Shown one piece after another: positions 24,148 through 34,309 of a DNA stretch of 64,000 nt (the stretch's first letter is position 1; every line of letters begins with the position of its first letter). Source of the stretch: Candidatus Cryptobacteroides intestinigallinarum (GTDB lineage Bacteria; Bacteroidota; Bacteroidia; Bacteroidales; UBA932); contig JADIMK010000010.1 in NCBI GenBank assembly GCA_017694785.1, positions 1 through 64,000 on the forward strand, read 5' to 3'. Made by a program: the position numbers and the translations under genes. The notes beneath the pieces are model-generated. The model saw nothing but the letters and a program-made list of their open reading frames with translations. It did no database searches and was not told the DNA's origin.

Positions 24148-27100
24148 ATGAACAGACTCTTATCCTTATCTGCGATACTGATGCTCCTGAGCATCTTTTC
24201 GCTGCCTGTATCTGCCCAGGGCGGATATGAGGTGAAGGGTGTGATCCAGGACCAGGTGGGCCCGGTCATCGGTGCCACTGTCATCGAACAGGGGACAACC
24301 AACGGAGCTTCCTCAGGTCTTGACGGAGATTTCACTTTAAGCGTATCCGGTCCTGATGCAATGCTGGAGATCAGCTGCATCGGATACAAGCCGGTCGTGT
24401 ATATGGCATCCCAGCTGCCTCCTGTCGTTACTCTGGAGGAAGATGCCATTTTTCTTGATGATGTAGTGGTGATAGGCTACGGTACCGTCAAGAAGGAAGA
24501 CATGACAGGTTCGGTAGTTGCCATAAAATCAGATGAACTCAACAGAGGAGCAGTCGTCTCTACCCAGGACATGCTCAAAGGTAAGGTCCCTGGACTCCAG
24601 ATCATTCCTGGAGACGGCGGCCCTGGCTCGGGTTCAACGATCCGTATCCGTGGAGCAGCATCGCTGAATGCATCCAATGATCCGCTTATCGTCATCGACG
24701 GTGTGCCGATTGCAGTCGACGGAGGTGCCGGAATGTCCAACCCTCTTGAGACCATAAACCCTAATGACATAGAATCATTTACAGTCCTCAAGGATGCTTC
24801 GTCCGCAGCCATCTATGGTTCAAGGGCATCCAATGGTGTGATCATCATCACCACCAAGAGGGGCAAGGGTGGAAGGCCTCAGGTCAGCTACAGCGGAAGC
24901 GTGAGCGTGCAGACCAATTCAAAGCGTATCCCTACCATGACCCCTGGCGAGTTCCGCGAGTATGTTTCAGAGACATTCCCGGCCGGGACTTCAACCGGTG
25001 ACTATGTCCGTGAGCACATGGGGAATGTTGATACTGACTGGCAGGATCTGGTGTTCCGTACAGCCATCTCACATGACCATAATGTAAGCTTGAGCGGTAA
25101 TGTCAAAGAACGTATGCCTTACAGGGCTTCCGTAGGCTGGACAAGCCAGCAGGGAACACTCCAGACCTCAAAGTATGACAGGGGGACTGTAGACATAAGT
25201 CTTTCTCCGAATTTCTTTGACAAGCATCTTACCATAAGTCTGAGCGGCAGGGGGGTATATACCCACCAGATATATGCCGACGGCGGTGTTGTGGGAAATG
25301 CCGCGTTCTTCAATCCTACCCAGGACCCTTATTTCAGGAATGAGGATGGTTCGATAGACTATACCACTACAAACGGTTTCTGGAACTATGGCTCAGGCCG
25401 TGGGGAAAACTTCACACCGAACACACTGCTTGGAGTAGGCCCACTGTCCCAGCTTTATGATGTCAACAACTACGGACGTGCAATGCGTATGATAGGAAAT
25501 GCGCAGATCGACTATATGGTGCATGGCTTCGAAGCCCTGAAGTTCAATCTCAGCCTCGGCCTTGACATGTCCGACTACAATTCACATAACGGTGTCAATC
25601 CGGGATCTTTCCAGGCTTATGCCGACACTGAGAACAGAGGAATAGGACAGTATACTGATACACGCAATTTCAGACGTAACCAGGTGCTGGAGTTCTATGC
25701 CAACTTCAACAAGGAGTGGGGTATCCACCATCTTGATGCGATGGCCGGATATTCATGGCAGCATTTCTACAGTGCTGACCACAGCGTGACATATTTCAAT
25801 GTCACGAATGAACAGAAAGGAGACGATTCGAGGTATCCGTGGAATTCGCAGGAAAGCTACCTTATATCTTTCTACGGACGAATCAACTATTCCATTGATT
25901 CCAGGTATCTCTTTACTTTCTCCCTGCGTGACGATGCTTCATCGAGGTTTTCTCCTGAGACCCGCTGGGGCCTTTTCCCTTCAGGAGCATTCGCATGGAA
26001 CATCAAGGAAGAGTCTTTCCTGAAGAACGTCAGTCCTGTGACACAGCTCAAGCTCAGGCTCAGCGCCGGACAGACCGGCCAGCAGGAAATAGGCAACAAC
26101 TACGCCTACATGGCCATCAATTCATTGTCGACCAATGTCTATCAGCAGTATCTGATGGGTAATATGGGCTATCAGTTCTATCTTACCCCGGCGGCATATG
26201 ACCCTAATATAAAATGGGAGACTACCACAACCTACAATGTCGGTCTCGACTTCGGTTTCCTTGATGACCGCATCACAGGTAGCGTGGATGCCTATCTCCG
26301 TCAGACCGATGACCTCCTCAACAGTGTGATCACTCCTATGGGTTCGAACTTCGGCAACACGGTGCTAACCAACATCGGATCGATGCAGAACAAAGGTCTT
26401 GAATTCTCCCTCAATGTCATCCCGGTGCAGACGACCGACTGGCATCTCTCCATCGGCTTCAACGGTACTTTCCAGGACACGAAGTTCACCAAGCTCAACA
26501 ATACGGATGGCCCTGACTATGCAATCCAGGTGGGGAGCATCAGCAAGGGAACAGGAAGCATGCTCAGCGTCCATAAGGTCGGCTATGCCCCGTATTCCTA
26601 CAGGACATTCCAGCAGCTGTACGATGCTGACGGAAATCCTATCCAGAATGCCTTTGTGGACAGGGACGGTGACGGTGTCATAACAGACAACGACAGATAT
26701 ATCTCAGGCAAGAGTCCGAACGCGAAGTTCTACTATGGACTCAACGTGAAGCTCACATACAGGAACTGGGACTTCGGCTTCAACGGACACGGCTCAGCCG
26801 GGAACTGGCTGTTCAATGACTTTGCTTCAGCCAATTCGACATCCAATCTTGATGTCAATTCCGGAAGCCTTCCTAACTTCGCGAAGTATGTGAAGACTAC
26901 AGGCTTTACTGCAGCAAACAGCGGTGAGCAGTGGTATTCCGACATGTTCCTTGAGAATGCATCTTTCTTCAGGATGGACGACATCAACCTCGGATATACA
27001 TTCAGGAACATAAAGAACTGGAACGGAGACATAAGGCTCGCACTCAGCGCTCAGAATGTATTTGTCATCACGGGCTACAGCGGAGTAGACCCGGAGCTTC

Positions 27101-27177
27101 CTGGAACGACCGGAATCGACAATACCATCTGGCCGCGCCCACGTACTTTCTCTCTCCGTGTGAATGTTAATTTCTAA
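24148..27177 (+). CDS. susC: SusC-type TonB-dependent outer-membrane transporter
   Basis: The 1009-residue protein forms the barrel that imports oligosaccharides with its SusD lid. A signal peptide (MNRLLSLSAILMLLSIF, cleavage after PVSA) is followed by a carboxypeptidase-D-like domain (YEVKGVIQDQVGPVIGATVI to CIGYKPV), the region DDVVVIGYGTVKKEDMTGSV, the plug (PGLQII, STIRIRGAASLNASNDPLIVIDGVP, IYGSRASNGVIIITTKRG) and a 22-strand-type barrel ending in the aromatic VNVNF. I start at the ATG at 24148; the ORF track start at 24007 lies inside the transporter gene and precedes the signal peptide. The 32-bp upstream gap has no promoter box, so it belongs to the operon. Confidence 0.96.
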   Translation: MNRLLSLSAILMLLSIFSLPVSAQGGYEVKGVIQDQVGPVIGATVIEQGTTNGASSGLDGDFTLSVSGPDAMLEISCIGYKPVVYMASQLPPVVTLEEDAIFLDDVVVIGYGTVKKEDMTGSVVAIKSDELNRGAVVSTQDMLKGKVPGLQIIPGDGGPGSGSTIRIRGAASLNASNDPLIVIDGVPIAVDGGAGMSNPLETINPNDIESFTVLKDASSAAIYGSRASNGVIIITTKRGKGGRPQVSYSGSVSVQTNSKRIPTMTPGEFREYVSETFPAGTSTGDYVREHMGNVDTDWQDLVFRTAISHDHNVSLSGNVKERMPYRASVGWTSQQGTLQTSKYDRGTVDISLSPNFFDKHLTISLSGRGVYTHQIYADGGVVGNAAFFNPTQDPYFRNEDGSIDYTTTNGFWNYGSGRGENFTPNTLLGVGPLSQLYDVNNYGRAMRMIGNAQIDYMVHGFEALKFNLSLGLDMSDYNSHNGVNPGSFQAYADTENRGIGQYTDTRNFRRNQVLEFYANFNKEWGIHHLDAMAGYSWQHFYSADHSVTYFNVTNEQKGDDSRYPWNSQESYLISFYGRINYSIDSRYLFTFSLRDDASSRFSPETRWGLFPSGAFAWNIKEESFLKNVSPVTQLKLRLSAGQTGQQEIGNNYAYMAINSLSTNVYQQYLMGNMGYQFYLTPAAYDPNIKWETTTTYNVGLDFGFLDDRITGSVDAYLRQTDDLLNSVITPMGSNFGNTVLTNIGSMQNKGLEFSLNVIPVQTTDWHLSIGFNGTFQDTKFTKLNNTDGPDYAIQVGSISKGTGSMLSVHKVGYAPYSYRTFQQLYDADGNPIQNAFVDRDGDGVITDNDRYISGKSPNAKFYYGLNVKLTYRNWDFGFNGHGSAGNWLFNDFASANSTSNLDVNSGSLPNFAKYVKTTGFTAANSGEQWYSDMFLENASFFRMDDINLGYTFRNIKNWNGDIRLALSAQNVFVITGYSGVDPELPGTTGIDNTIWPRPRTFSLRVNVNF

Positions 27178-27188
27178 AGAACCGTACA

Positions 27189-28865
27189 ATGGAAACATAT
27201 AGAAAACTGATAGCAATGGCGGCAGCGGGATTGGCCGCAGTGTCGCTGAACTCATGCCTCGGGGATCTGGATACGATTCCTCTGAATCCTTATGACATCT
27301 CTTCCGAGACGGCATACGGGAAGGACGAGGCCGGATATGTACAGGGACTTACGAAACTTTATTTCCAGTTCATATCCAATGACACCAAGGACCTCCAGGT
27401 AAGTGACGGAGGTGCCTCTGAGCTGATTAGAGCATTCTGGTCAGTTCAGGAGACATCCACTGATGAAGCAAAATGTGCATGGGAAAACGATGCATGGGTG
27501 AGGGCCCTGAATACCAACACATGGTCAGAAGCACAGAATGATGCTACCTATGCAGTGTATGTACGTACCCTCCAGGGAATATCATACGCAAACGAGTTCC
27601 TCCGCCAGACGACTTCTGACAAGCTTGACAGCAGGGGCGTCGATGCCGGACTCAAGGCAAGGGCGGAAGGCTACAGGGCTGAGGCCCGCTTCCTCAGGGC
27701 ATATTTCTACTGGATGCTCATGGATACCTTCGGAAACGTACCGTTCATAACTGAGGAATCTGATTTCGGAGTAGGGGTCAACCCTCAGCAGAAATCACGT
27801 GCTGAAGTCTTCAGCTTCTGCGTCAGTGAACTTGAAGAGCTTGCTGCTGACGGAAGCGCTATGCCGGCTGCCCGCTCAAACTATCCGAGGGCGGACAAGG
27901 GCGCTGTAAAGGGCCTGCTGGCAAGGCTTTATGTCAATGCTGAAGTCTATTCAGGCACACCAATGTGGGAGGAAGCCAAGAAGACTTGTGAAGACATCTT
28001 CGCCATGGGATATGACCTCTGCGGCAATTATGCTGATCTTTTCCGTGGGGACAACGGTGAGAATCCTGAAGCCCGCAAGGAAATCATCTTTGCAGCGGCA
28101 TACGATGCAGAGCAGTCCCAGTCATACGGAGGCACATCATATCTTACTCTTGCTGCCGTGGCCGCGACCGACGTCACCGAAGGCGAAGGAGACAGCCAGG
28201 TGTTCCATGCACCGAACGGTGTCAACAACGGCTGGGCCGGAATCAGGACTACATATGAGTTCGTGTCAGAATATTTTGATGTAGCCAATCCGGACTATAC
28301 CACAGGCACCTATGACTGTGCAGACAAGAGAGGACAGATGTTCTATATCAAAGGACGCACCGAAACTATGCAGGATGCCCTCTATGTATTTGCAAACGGA
28401 TGGTCTTGCCTGAAGTTCAACAATATCCCTTCCGGCATGACTGCTGCTGAGTTCAACGAGACAGCAAGGACAAAGGCCTACAGCGACATCGACTATCCTC
28501 TGATCCGTCTCGGGGAAATCTATCTCATCTATGCTGAGGCCTGCATGCATCTTGACATGGTCTCTGAAGCTCTTCCTTATATGGAGAAACTGGCTGAAAG
28601 AGCTGGTGTAGAGGCTAAAGACTTCATTGACCAGAATTTCCTGATAGCTGAGCGTGCCCGTGAACTCATGTGGGAAGGACACCGCCGTACAGACCTTATC
28701 CGCTACGGAGTGTTCAATACTTCTGAATATACATGGCCTTACAAGGGCAATTCCTATCAGGGTACAGGCTTCCCTGAGTACATGAACATATTCGCCATTC
28801 CTCTTACGGATCTTGCTGCCAATGTGGACCTGAAGCAGAATCCGGGATATGCCGATGTACTGTAG
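27189..28865 (+). CDS. susD: SusD-type starch-binding outer-membrane lipoprotein
   Basis: The 558-residue protein has a lipoprotein signal peptide with lipid Cys23 (VSLNSC) followed by LGDLDT, an acidic pattern that suits surface export. The family's TPR-like helices are seen in GYRAEARFLRAYFYWMLMDTFGNVPF, and the C-terminal part has LIRLGEIYLIYAEACM, ERARELMWEGHRRTDLIRYG and PLTDLAANVDLKQNPGY. It caps SusC and captures glucan chains at the surface. The start lies 11 bp after the susC stop. Starch as ligand is inferred from the amylases that follow. Confidence 0.96.
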   Translation: METYRKLIAMAAAGLAAVSLNSCLGDLDTIPLNPYDISSETAYGKDEAGYVQGLTKLYFQFISNDTKDLQVSDGGASELIRAFWSVQETSTDEAKCAWENDAWVRALNTNTWSEAQNDATYAVYVRTLQGISYANEFLRQTTSDKLDSRGVDAGLKARAEGYRAEARFLRAYFYWMLMDTFGNVPFITEESDFGVGVNPQQKSRAEVFSFCVSELEELAADGSAMPAARSNYPRADKGAVKGLLARLYVNAEVYSGTPMWEEAKKTCEDIFAMGYDLCGNYADLFRGDNGENPEARKEIIFAAAYDAEQSQSYGGTSYLTLAAVAATDVTEGEGDSQVFHAPNGVNNGWAGIRTTYEFVSEYFDVANPDYTTGTYDCADKRGQMFYIKGRTETMQDALYVFANGWSCLKFNNIPSGMTAAEFNETARTKAYSDIDYPLIRLGEIYLIYAEACMHLDMVSEALPYMEKLAERAGVEAKDFIDQNFLIAERARELMWEGHRRTDLIRYGVFNTSEYTWPYKGNSYQGTGFPEYMNIFAIPLTDLAANVDLKQNPGYADVL

Positions 28866-28893
28866 AAGACTTTGACAACATAAAGGAACATAT

Positions 28894-31638
28894 ATGAAAA
28901 CAGCAAGATATATCATGATGTCCGTTGCAGCTGCAGTAATGCTGGGAGGCTGCATGGACCTCGAGGAAGTGAGGATACTGGATCCTTCTTCCATTGTGCC
29001 GCCTGTCCTCAATCCTTTTGACCTTGAGGCTGTGGAGGTGACGAACGAGACTCTGGACAAGACCTTGACCTTCGCCTGGGACGAGGCATATTTCGGAGTC
29101 CAGACACATATCAGCTATTCGATTGAAGCCACCTACGGAGACAGCCCGAAGGTCGTGCTTTTCTCAGGACTCAGCGGTACTTCAGCTTCAATCACCTACG
29201 AGGACCTGAACTATACCCTTGCCCTTGATCCTGCTCTGGGAGGACTTGGGGTTCCTCTCGATACTCCGAGTGAAGTCAACTACTATATCTCGGCAAGCAT
29301 AGGGAACAGTGCTGACAAATATTATTCGGAGCCACGCGCCCTTGCCATGACAGTGATCTATGCCGAACCTATCTATCCTAAGGTTTGGGTAATCGGAGAT
29401 TTCTGCGGCTGGGTACACGACAGTTCACAGTATCTGTTCAGCTTCAACTACGATGCAAACTATGAAGGTGTCGTATATTTCGGAAGCAAGGCATCCAACG
29501 GCTTCAAGATAACAGGAGCCGCCAGCTGGGAAAATACCACAGGAAACTGGGGCTATGAAGGTCAGGATGATCCTGAGGCAGAGACAATCACACTGACCAA
29601 CGGAGCTACGACCAATATCATGCTCTACAGCCGTCCTTACTACAGCTTCAAGTACAATACATCTACGAGAGTCCTTACCAAGCAGATGTCCTTCGACAAG
29701 GTGACATGTACAATCAACGGCGCTGAAGAGGACATGTCTTTCAATACCTTGACACAGAGATTCTATCTTGACAAGACACTTGCCGAGAGCGATGTGATCG
29801 TATTCACGATAGTTGACGGAGACAACAGGACAGTCCTGGGCTCCCTTGAGGACGAGAAACTCAACGGAGGCGAAGCCGATGCTATCACAGCCGGAGTATC
29901 AGGCAACTACAGGATACTTGTCAACCTTAACAACTCTGCTGACCGGACATACCGCTTCAGCGCTGAGGAATACATGAACGGTGACGGAGGCATGGATCCG
30001 GACCAGCCGGGAGACGGCGATGATGAGACAGCTTCCGAGTCCTGGGGTATCGTAGGCGGCCCTAACGGGTGGGGCAATACACCTGACCTGGTGATGGTGG
30101 AGGAAGGCGGATTCTATGTCTACAAGGGTCTTGCACTTGAGGCAGGCTCTGATGTCGGATTCAAGATAAGGTTCAACAACGAGTGGAACGATGCCGCCAA
30201 CTACGGAGTCCTCACTGATGATCCTGCTGTGATAGGACCTGATGGCAATCCTGTCGAGACGAGCGGCGGATCAAAGAACATCTATGTGACTGCTCCCGGA
30301 ACATTCGATGTCTATTTCAACCTTGCCGGAAAGATGGTATATCTGATGAATGCCGGTGATCCTGCTCCAGTATTCGATACATGGGGCGTATGGAGAAACG
30401 GATATGAGCAGGATATCACAATGACAGAAGAAGGCAGCTGGTATGTGGCCAGAGATGTTGAACTAAATGGAGAAATATTCAAGATAAGGTATGCATCTGC
30501 ATGGGACCAGGACTACGGAACTGCTCTCTCATACGAGAACGGAGTACCTGTAGGAGCAGCTGTCCTGATGAATCCTAAGGGTGTCGACATGTCCGGACTG
30601 ACAGGTACATTTGACATATACTTCAACCCTACCGACGGTATCATCCAGATCAACGAGGCCGGTGAGCCGGCACCAGAACCAGTGTCTTGGGGAATAGCAG
30701 GAAGTGTCACCTCCTGGGGAGACTATGCTGATCTTACTATGGTCCTGGACGGAGGCTCGTATGTATGCCGTAACCTGATATTCACGGGACCGGACAACGG
30801 TGAGTTCAAGATCAGGGCAAACAGCAGCTGGGAAGCTTCCCTGGCCGGCACATACGCTTCATCAGGATCTACGTTCAATGTTTATGCTGGAGGAGCAAAC
30901 ATATCTGTCCCTGCCGGTACGTATGACGTGTGGTTCAATCCTTCGGCCCGTACAGTGACGATAAATGCTGTCGGCAGTTCATATGTCGCAGACTGGTATC
31001 TCTATGGAAATTTCGGCGGCAATACCACGGACTGGACAAATGTGGAGATGGCATCTGCTTCTGTCAACATCAAGGCTTACATGTCTGCATCAGTCTCTAT
31101 TCCTGATGACGGGCAGTTCCTGTACAAGAGCGGAGACGAGACACAGTGGCTCGGGCCTGACAGAACGATGGCATCCTACACAGATCCTTATACATTGACA
31201 ATAGGCACGGCATTCACAACATCTGCGGACAAGGTCAATGCCCGTATCCCTGCAGGCGGAACATACGATTTCTGGCTGCTTCCTGAGGCTGGCAGAGCCT
31301 ATGTCATGCCGGTAGGTGTAAAACCGGAGTATGTCCCTGACACTTGGGGTATCTGCGGAAGCATATCCGGATGGGGTGACCTCGGCGACTTTGCCATGTC
31401 CGACAACGGCGACGGTACATATACCCGCCGGGATGTACGCCTGAGCACCTCTGACGAGTTCAAGGTACGTTTCGGAAATGCCTGGGACAGACAGTATTCT
31501 GTGAACGGGACAGCCTCTGAAGGAGTCAACAATGTCACTTCTGACGGAGTTGCCGGAAATACCAGGGTGGCAGCAGACGGTGTCTATGACATCACGATCA
31601 ATCCTGCGGCCGCAACAATGACACTGACAAGAAAATAG
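28894..31638 (+). CDS. Giant SusE/SusF-like multi-module surface lipoprotein
   Basis: The 914-residue lipoprotein (lipid Cys20 in MLGGC, then MDLEE, an acidic surface-export pattern) begins with a SusE-type N-terminal Ig domain (residues about 25-155). I then count seven tandem modules, near 161-265, 268-358, 383-487, 495-589, 598-692, 699-807 and 816-913. Several share a start such as SWGI.G....WG and a core of FKIR......W, ending in YDVWFNPSARTVTI-like strands. These resemble the starch-binding modules of SusE and SusF, which have two and three such modules in about 390 and 485 residues. It would hold starch near SusC/D. A Gly/Asp-rich linker (residues 362-382) separates the first two modules from the rest. 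Confidence 0.88.
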   Translation: MKTARYIMMSVAAAVMLGGCMDLEEVRILDPSSIVPPVLNPFDLEAVEVTNETLDKTLTFAWDEAYFGVQTHISYSIEATYGDSPKVVLFSGLSGTSASITYEDLNYTLALDPALGGLGVPLDTPSEVNYYISASIGNSADKYYSEPRALAMTVIYAEPIYPKVWVIGDFCGWVHDSSQYLFSFNYDANYEGVVYFGSKASNGFKITGAASWENTTGNWGYEGQDDPEAETITLTNGATTNIMLYSRPYYSFKYNTSTRVLTKQMSFDKVTCTINGAEEDMSFNTLTQRFYLDKTLAESDVIVFTIVDGDNRTVLGSLEDEKLNGGEADAITAGVSGNYRILVNLNNSADRTYRFSAEEYMNGDGGMDPDQPGDGDDETASESWGIVGGPNGWGNTPDLVMVEEGGFYVYKGLALEAGSDVGFKIRFNNEWNDAANYGVLTDDPAVIGPDGNPVETSGGSKNIYVTAPGTFDVYFNLAGKMVYLMNAGDPAPVFDTWGVWRNGYEQDITMTEEGSWYVARDVELNGEIFKIRYASAWDQDYGTALSYENGVPVGAAVLMNPKGVDMSGLTGTFDIYFNPTDGIIQINEAGEPAPEPVSWGIAGSVTSWGDYADLTMVLDGGSYVCRNLIFTGPDNGEFKIRANSSWEASLAGTYASSGSTFNVYAGGANISVPAGTYDVWFNPSARTVTINAVGSSYVADWYLYGNFGGNTTDWTNVEMASASVNIKAYMSASVSIPDDGQFLYKSGDETQWLGPDRTMASYTDPYTLTIGTAFTTSADKVNARIPAGGTYDFWLLPEAGRAYVMPVGVKPEYVPDTWGICGSISGWGDLGDFAMSDNGDGTYTRRDVRLSTSDEFKVRFGNAWDRQYSVNGTASEGVNNVTSDGVAGNTRVAADGVYDITINPAAATMTLTRK

Positions 31639-31651
31639 AACCATATCCATC

Positions 31652-34243
31652 ATGAAAAGATATCTTACAATACTTCTGCTTGCTGCAGCTGCAGCTTTCG
31701 CACCGGGCTGTACTGACATCGAGTCAGATCTTGTGCAGAATACAGCCCTGACTGTCACGGTTTCCGAGCTCTGGTTTGACTCGGAGGGCGGAAGCCAGAT
31801 GCTGGAGTTCCGTACCATCGCAGGCTCATGGACCCTGACCCAGACACAGGGTACGGAGGACTGGTGCCGTCCGGACCGTACTTCAGGTACCACTTCAAGT
31901 GCATTCTATGTAAGGACAGAGCCTAATCCGGATCTTTCCAGAGAGTCAGTCCTGACGATTTCCTCTCCAGGTTGTGAGCCTGTGCAGGTGAAAGTCATAC
32001 AGAACGGTCTCCAGGATAATGCCATAAGCTTTGAACCGGCAGTCCCGGATGCCGACCAGCCTCTGGTGATTACATACAAGGCTGTACCTGAGACTCCTCT
32101 CTATGACTATGAGGGAGACCTGTATATCCACACAGGTATAGTAGACGGGGATTTCTGGCAGTTTACACCGGCTGACTGGTATTCCAACATCGACAAGTGC
32201 AAGATGACACATGTCGGAGACAATACATGGACCCTTTCCATGACTCCTACGGTCAGGGATTGGTTCGGGTCTGGAGAGACAGAGGTTACACAGCTGGGTA
32301 TAATCATCCGTAGTGCAGACCGCACACTGAGGGCATTTGAGGACGACTATTTCCTGACTGTGACAGACAGTCGCTTTGAATTCGTGCATCAGACACCTGA
32401 GCAGGCTCCTGTCCCGTCAGGAGCAGAATACGGTATCAACTATAATTCTGACGGAAGCGTGACATTCGTGCTGTATGAGAAAGACAAGAACGGGGCACAT
32501 TATGACTATGCCTATGTCATAGGCGAATTTTCAGATTGGGGCCCGGCACATGAATATGCCATGAAGCGCGATGAAGCCAGCGGATGCTGGTGGTACACCA
32601 TGACAGGTGTCGAGTCAGGCCGTGAATACATGTTCCAGTACTATCTGGTCAAGGATGAGCCGTCTTCAGGCTTCAGCAAGTCAGTGCGCATCAGCGATCC
32701 GTTCTCAGAGATAATATACGATGGGGCCAATGACCAGTATATATCGGCCGCTACTTATCCGGATCTTCCTGACTATCCTAAGGAGACGACAGGACTTGTG
32801 TCCGCGTTCTGCTATGGAGACGATGAGTACCAGTGGCAGATCCCGGACTACCAGATCAGGGATGAGAACAATCTCATCATATATGAGATGCATTTCAGGG
32901 ACTTCTCCTCAACGGGGGACATCAACGGAGCAATGGCGCATCTGGACTATATAAAGGATCTGGGTGTCAATGCCGTTGAGGTGATGCCGGTGCAGGAGTT
33001 CGACGGAAATGACAGCTGGGGCTACAACCCATGCTCTTATCTCGCCATGGACAAGGCATATGGAACAAGAGACATGTACAAGCAGTTTGTTGATGCCTGC
33101 CACGAGAGAGGCCTTGCCGTGATCTTCGATGTGGTGTACAACCATATGACAGGAGCCAGCCCTATCGCCAAGCTCTACTGGAACAAGGATGGCGGAGACG
33201 GTGGCCTTACTGCCGAAAACAATCCGTGGTTCAATGTCACCGCACCTCACCCTTACAGCGTGTACCATGACCTCAACCATGAAGATGCCTTCGTAAAGGA
33301 ATATGTAGGCCGGAGCCTTGAATATCTCATAGAGGAATATAAGGTGGACGGATTCCGCTTTGACCTCACCAAGGGCTTCACCAATACTCCGAGCGACGAA
33401 AGCTCTGCCAGCAGGGAAGACCAGTCGAGGGTCAATATCCTTGACGGATACTGCCGCAGGGTAAAGGCTGCAGATCCGAATGCAGTTGTCATCCTTGAGC
33501 ATTTCTGCGATGACGGAGAGCAGATATCCCTTGTCAACAAGGGAATGAAGGTCTGGAGAAATGTCAATTATGCCTATGGCCAGAGCGAGATGGGCTACTA
33601 TGAAGGCAGCGGATTCAATGCACTCTGGACAGGGGACACTCCTTGGATGCCTTTCGGAGGATATGTCGGATATATGGAAAGCCATGACGAAGAGCGCAAT
33701 GCCTTCCGTTCAAAGGAATATGGCGATGAGTCCATAAATGACAATCTCGCGGCAAGGATGGCAAGGGCAGCCCTCAATTCTGCATTCTTCTTTACCGTAC
33801 CTGGCCCTAAGATGATCTGGCAGTTCGAGGAAATCGGCTATGACATATCCATCGAAGAAGGCGGACGTACGGCCAAGAAGCCTCTCCACTGGGAATATTA
33901 TGATGTACCTGAACGCAAGGGTCTCTACGATGCCTATTCAGAGCTTCTCAAGTTCCGTACTGAAAATCCCGGATTCTTCACTTCAGATGCATCCTTCTCC
34001 TGGAATGTACTCGCCAGCAACTGGCCTACAGGCAGGGACATAACCTGTGTGGCAGGAGACAAGGCTTTTGTGATGATCGGCAATTTCGACACAGTCACAA
34101 GGAACCTTACGGCAGAGCTTCCTGAGGTCCAGGGGACATGGAGGAACTGGCTTGACCCGGACGAAGCAGTCACGGCAGCCGGCGGCTATGTCACATTCAA
34201 GGATGTCGCTCCTGGGGAATACAAGCTCCTCGTCAATTTCTGA
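31652..34243 (+). CDS. Surface GH13 alpha-amylase/pullulanase-type lipoprotein with BACON domain
   Basis: The 863-residue lipoprotein (lipid Cys20, APGCTDIESD, acidic residues after the Cys) likely cuts starch on the outer surface, the role of SusG. Domains in order are a BACON domain (about 33-119), an Ig-like module (125-245), a CBM48-like module (265-365, YVIGEFSDWGPAHEYAM) and the GH13 barrel with a C-terminal beta domain. Barrel motifs are DVVYNH (493-498), nucleophile Asp571 in GFRFDLTKG, acid/base Glu616 in VILEHF, and Asp679 in ESHDEERN. It begins 13 bp after the SusE/F-like gene. Whether it prefers alpha-1,4 or alpha-1,6 bonds cannot be told. Confidence 0.92.
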   Translation: MKRYLTILLLAAAAAFAPGCTDIESDLVQNTALTVTVSELWFDSEGGSQMLEFRTIAGSWTLTQTQGTEDWCRPDRTSGTTSSAFYVRTEPNPDLSRESVLTISSPGCEPVQVKVIQNGLQDNAISFEPAVPDADQPLVITYKAVPETPLYDYEGDLYIHTGIVDGDFWQFTPADWYSNIDKCKMTHVGDNTWTLSMTPTVRDWFGSGETEVTQLGIIIRSADRTLRAFEDDYFLTVTDSRFEFVHQTPEQAPVPSGAEYGINYNSDGSVTFVLYEKDKNGAHYDYAYVIGEFSDWGPAHEYAMKRDEASGCWWYTMTGVESGREYMFQYYLVKDEPSSGFSKSVRISDPFSEIIYDGANDQYISAATYPDLPDYPKETTGLVSAFCYGDDEYQWQIPDYQIRDENNLIIYEMHFRDFSSTGDINGAMAHLDYIKDLGVNAVEVMPVQEFDGNDSWGYNPCSYLAMDKAYGTRDMYKQFVDACHERGLAVIFDVVYNHMTGASPIAKLYWNKDGGDGGLTAENNPWFNVTAPHPYSVYHDLNHEDAFVKEYVGRSLEYLIEEYKVDGFRFDLTKGFTNTPSDESSASREDQSRVNILDGYCRRVKAADPNAVVILEHFCDDGEQISLVNKGMKVWRNVNYAYGQSEMGYYEGSGFNALWTGDTPWMPFGGYVGYMESHDEERNAFRSKEYGDESINDNLAARMARAALNSAFFFTVPGPKMIWQFEEIGYDISIEEGGRTAKKPLHWEYYDVPERKGLYDAYSELLKFRTENPGFFTSDASFSWNVLASNWPTGRDITCVAGDKAFVMIGNFDTVTRNLTAELPEVQGTWRNWLDPDEAVTAAGGYVTFKDVAPGEYKLLVNF

Positions 34244-34309
34244 CGGACCGATGCCGGTATAAGATAACAGTATTTCAGTGTACAATAATATTCAGAAGCC
34301 TGTATAGAT

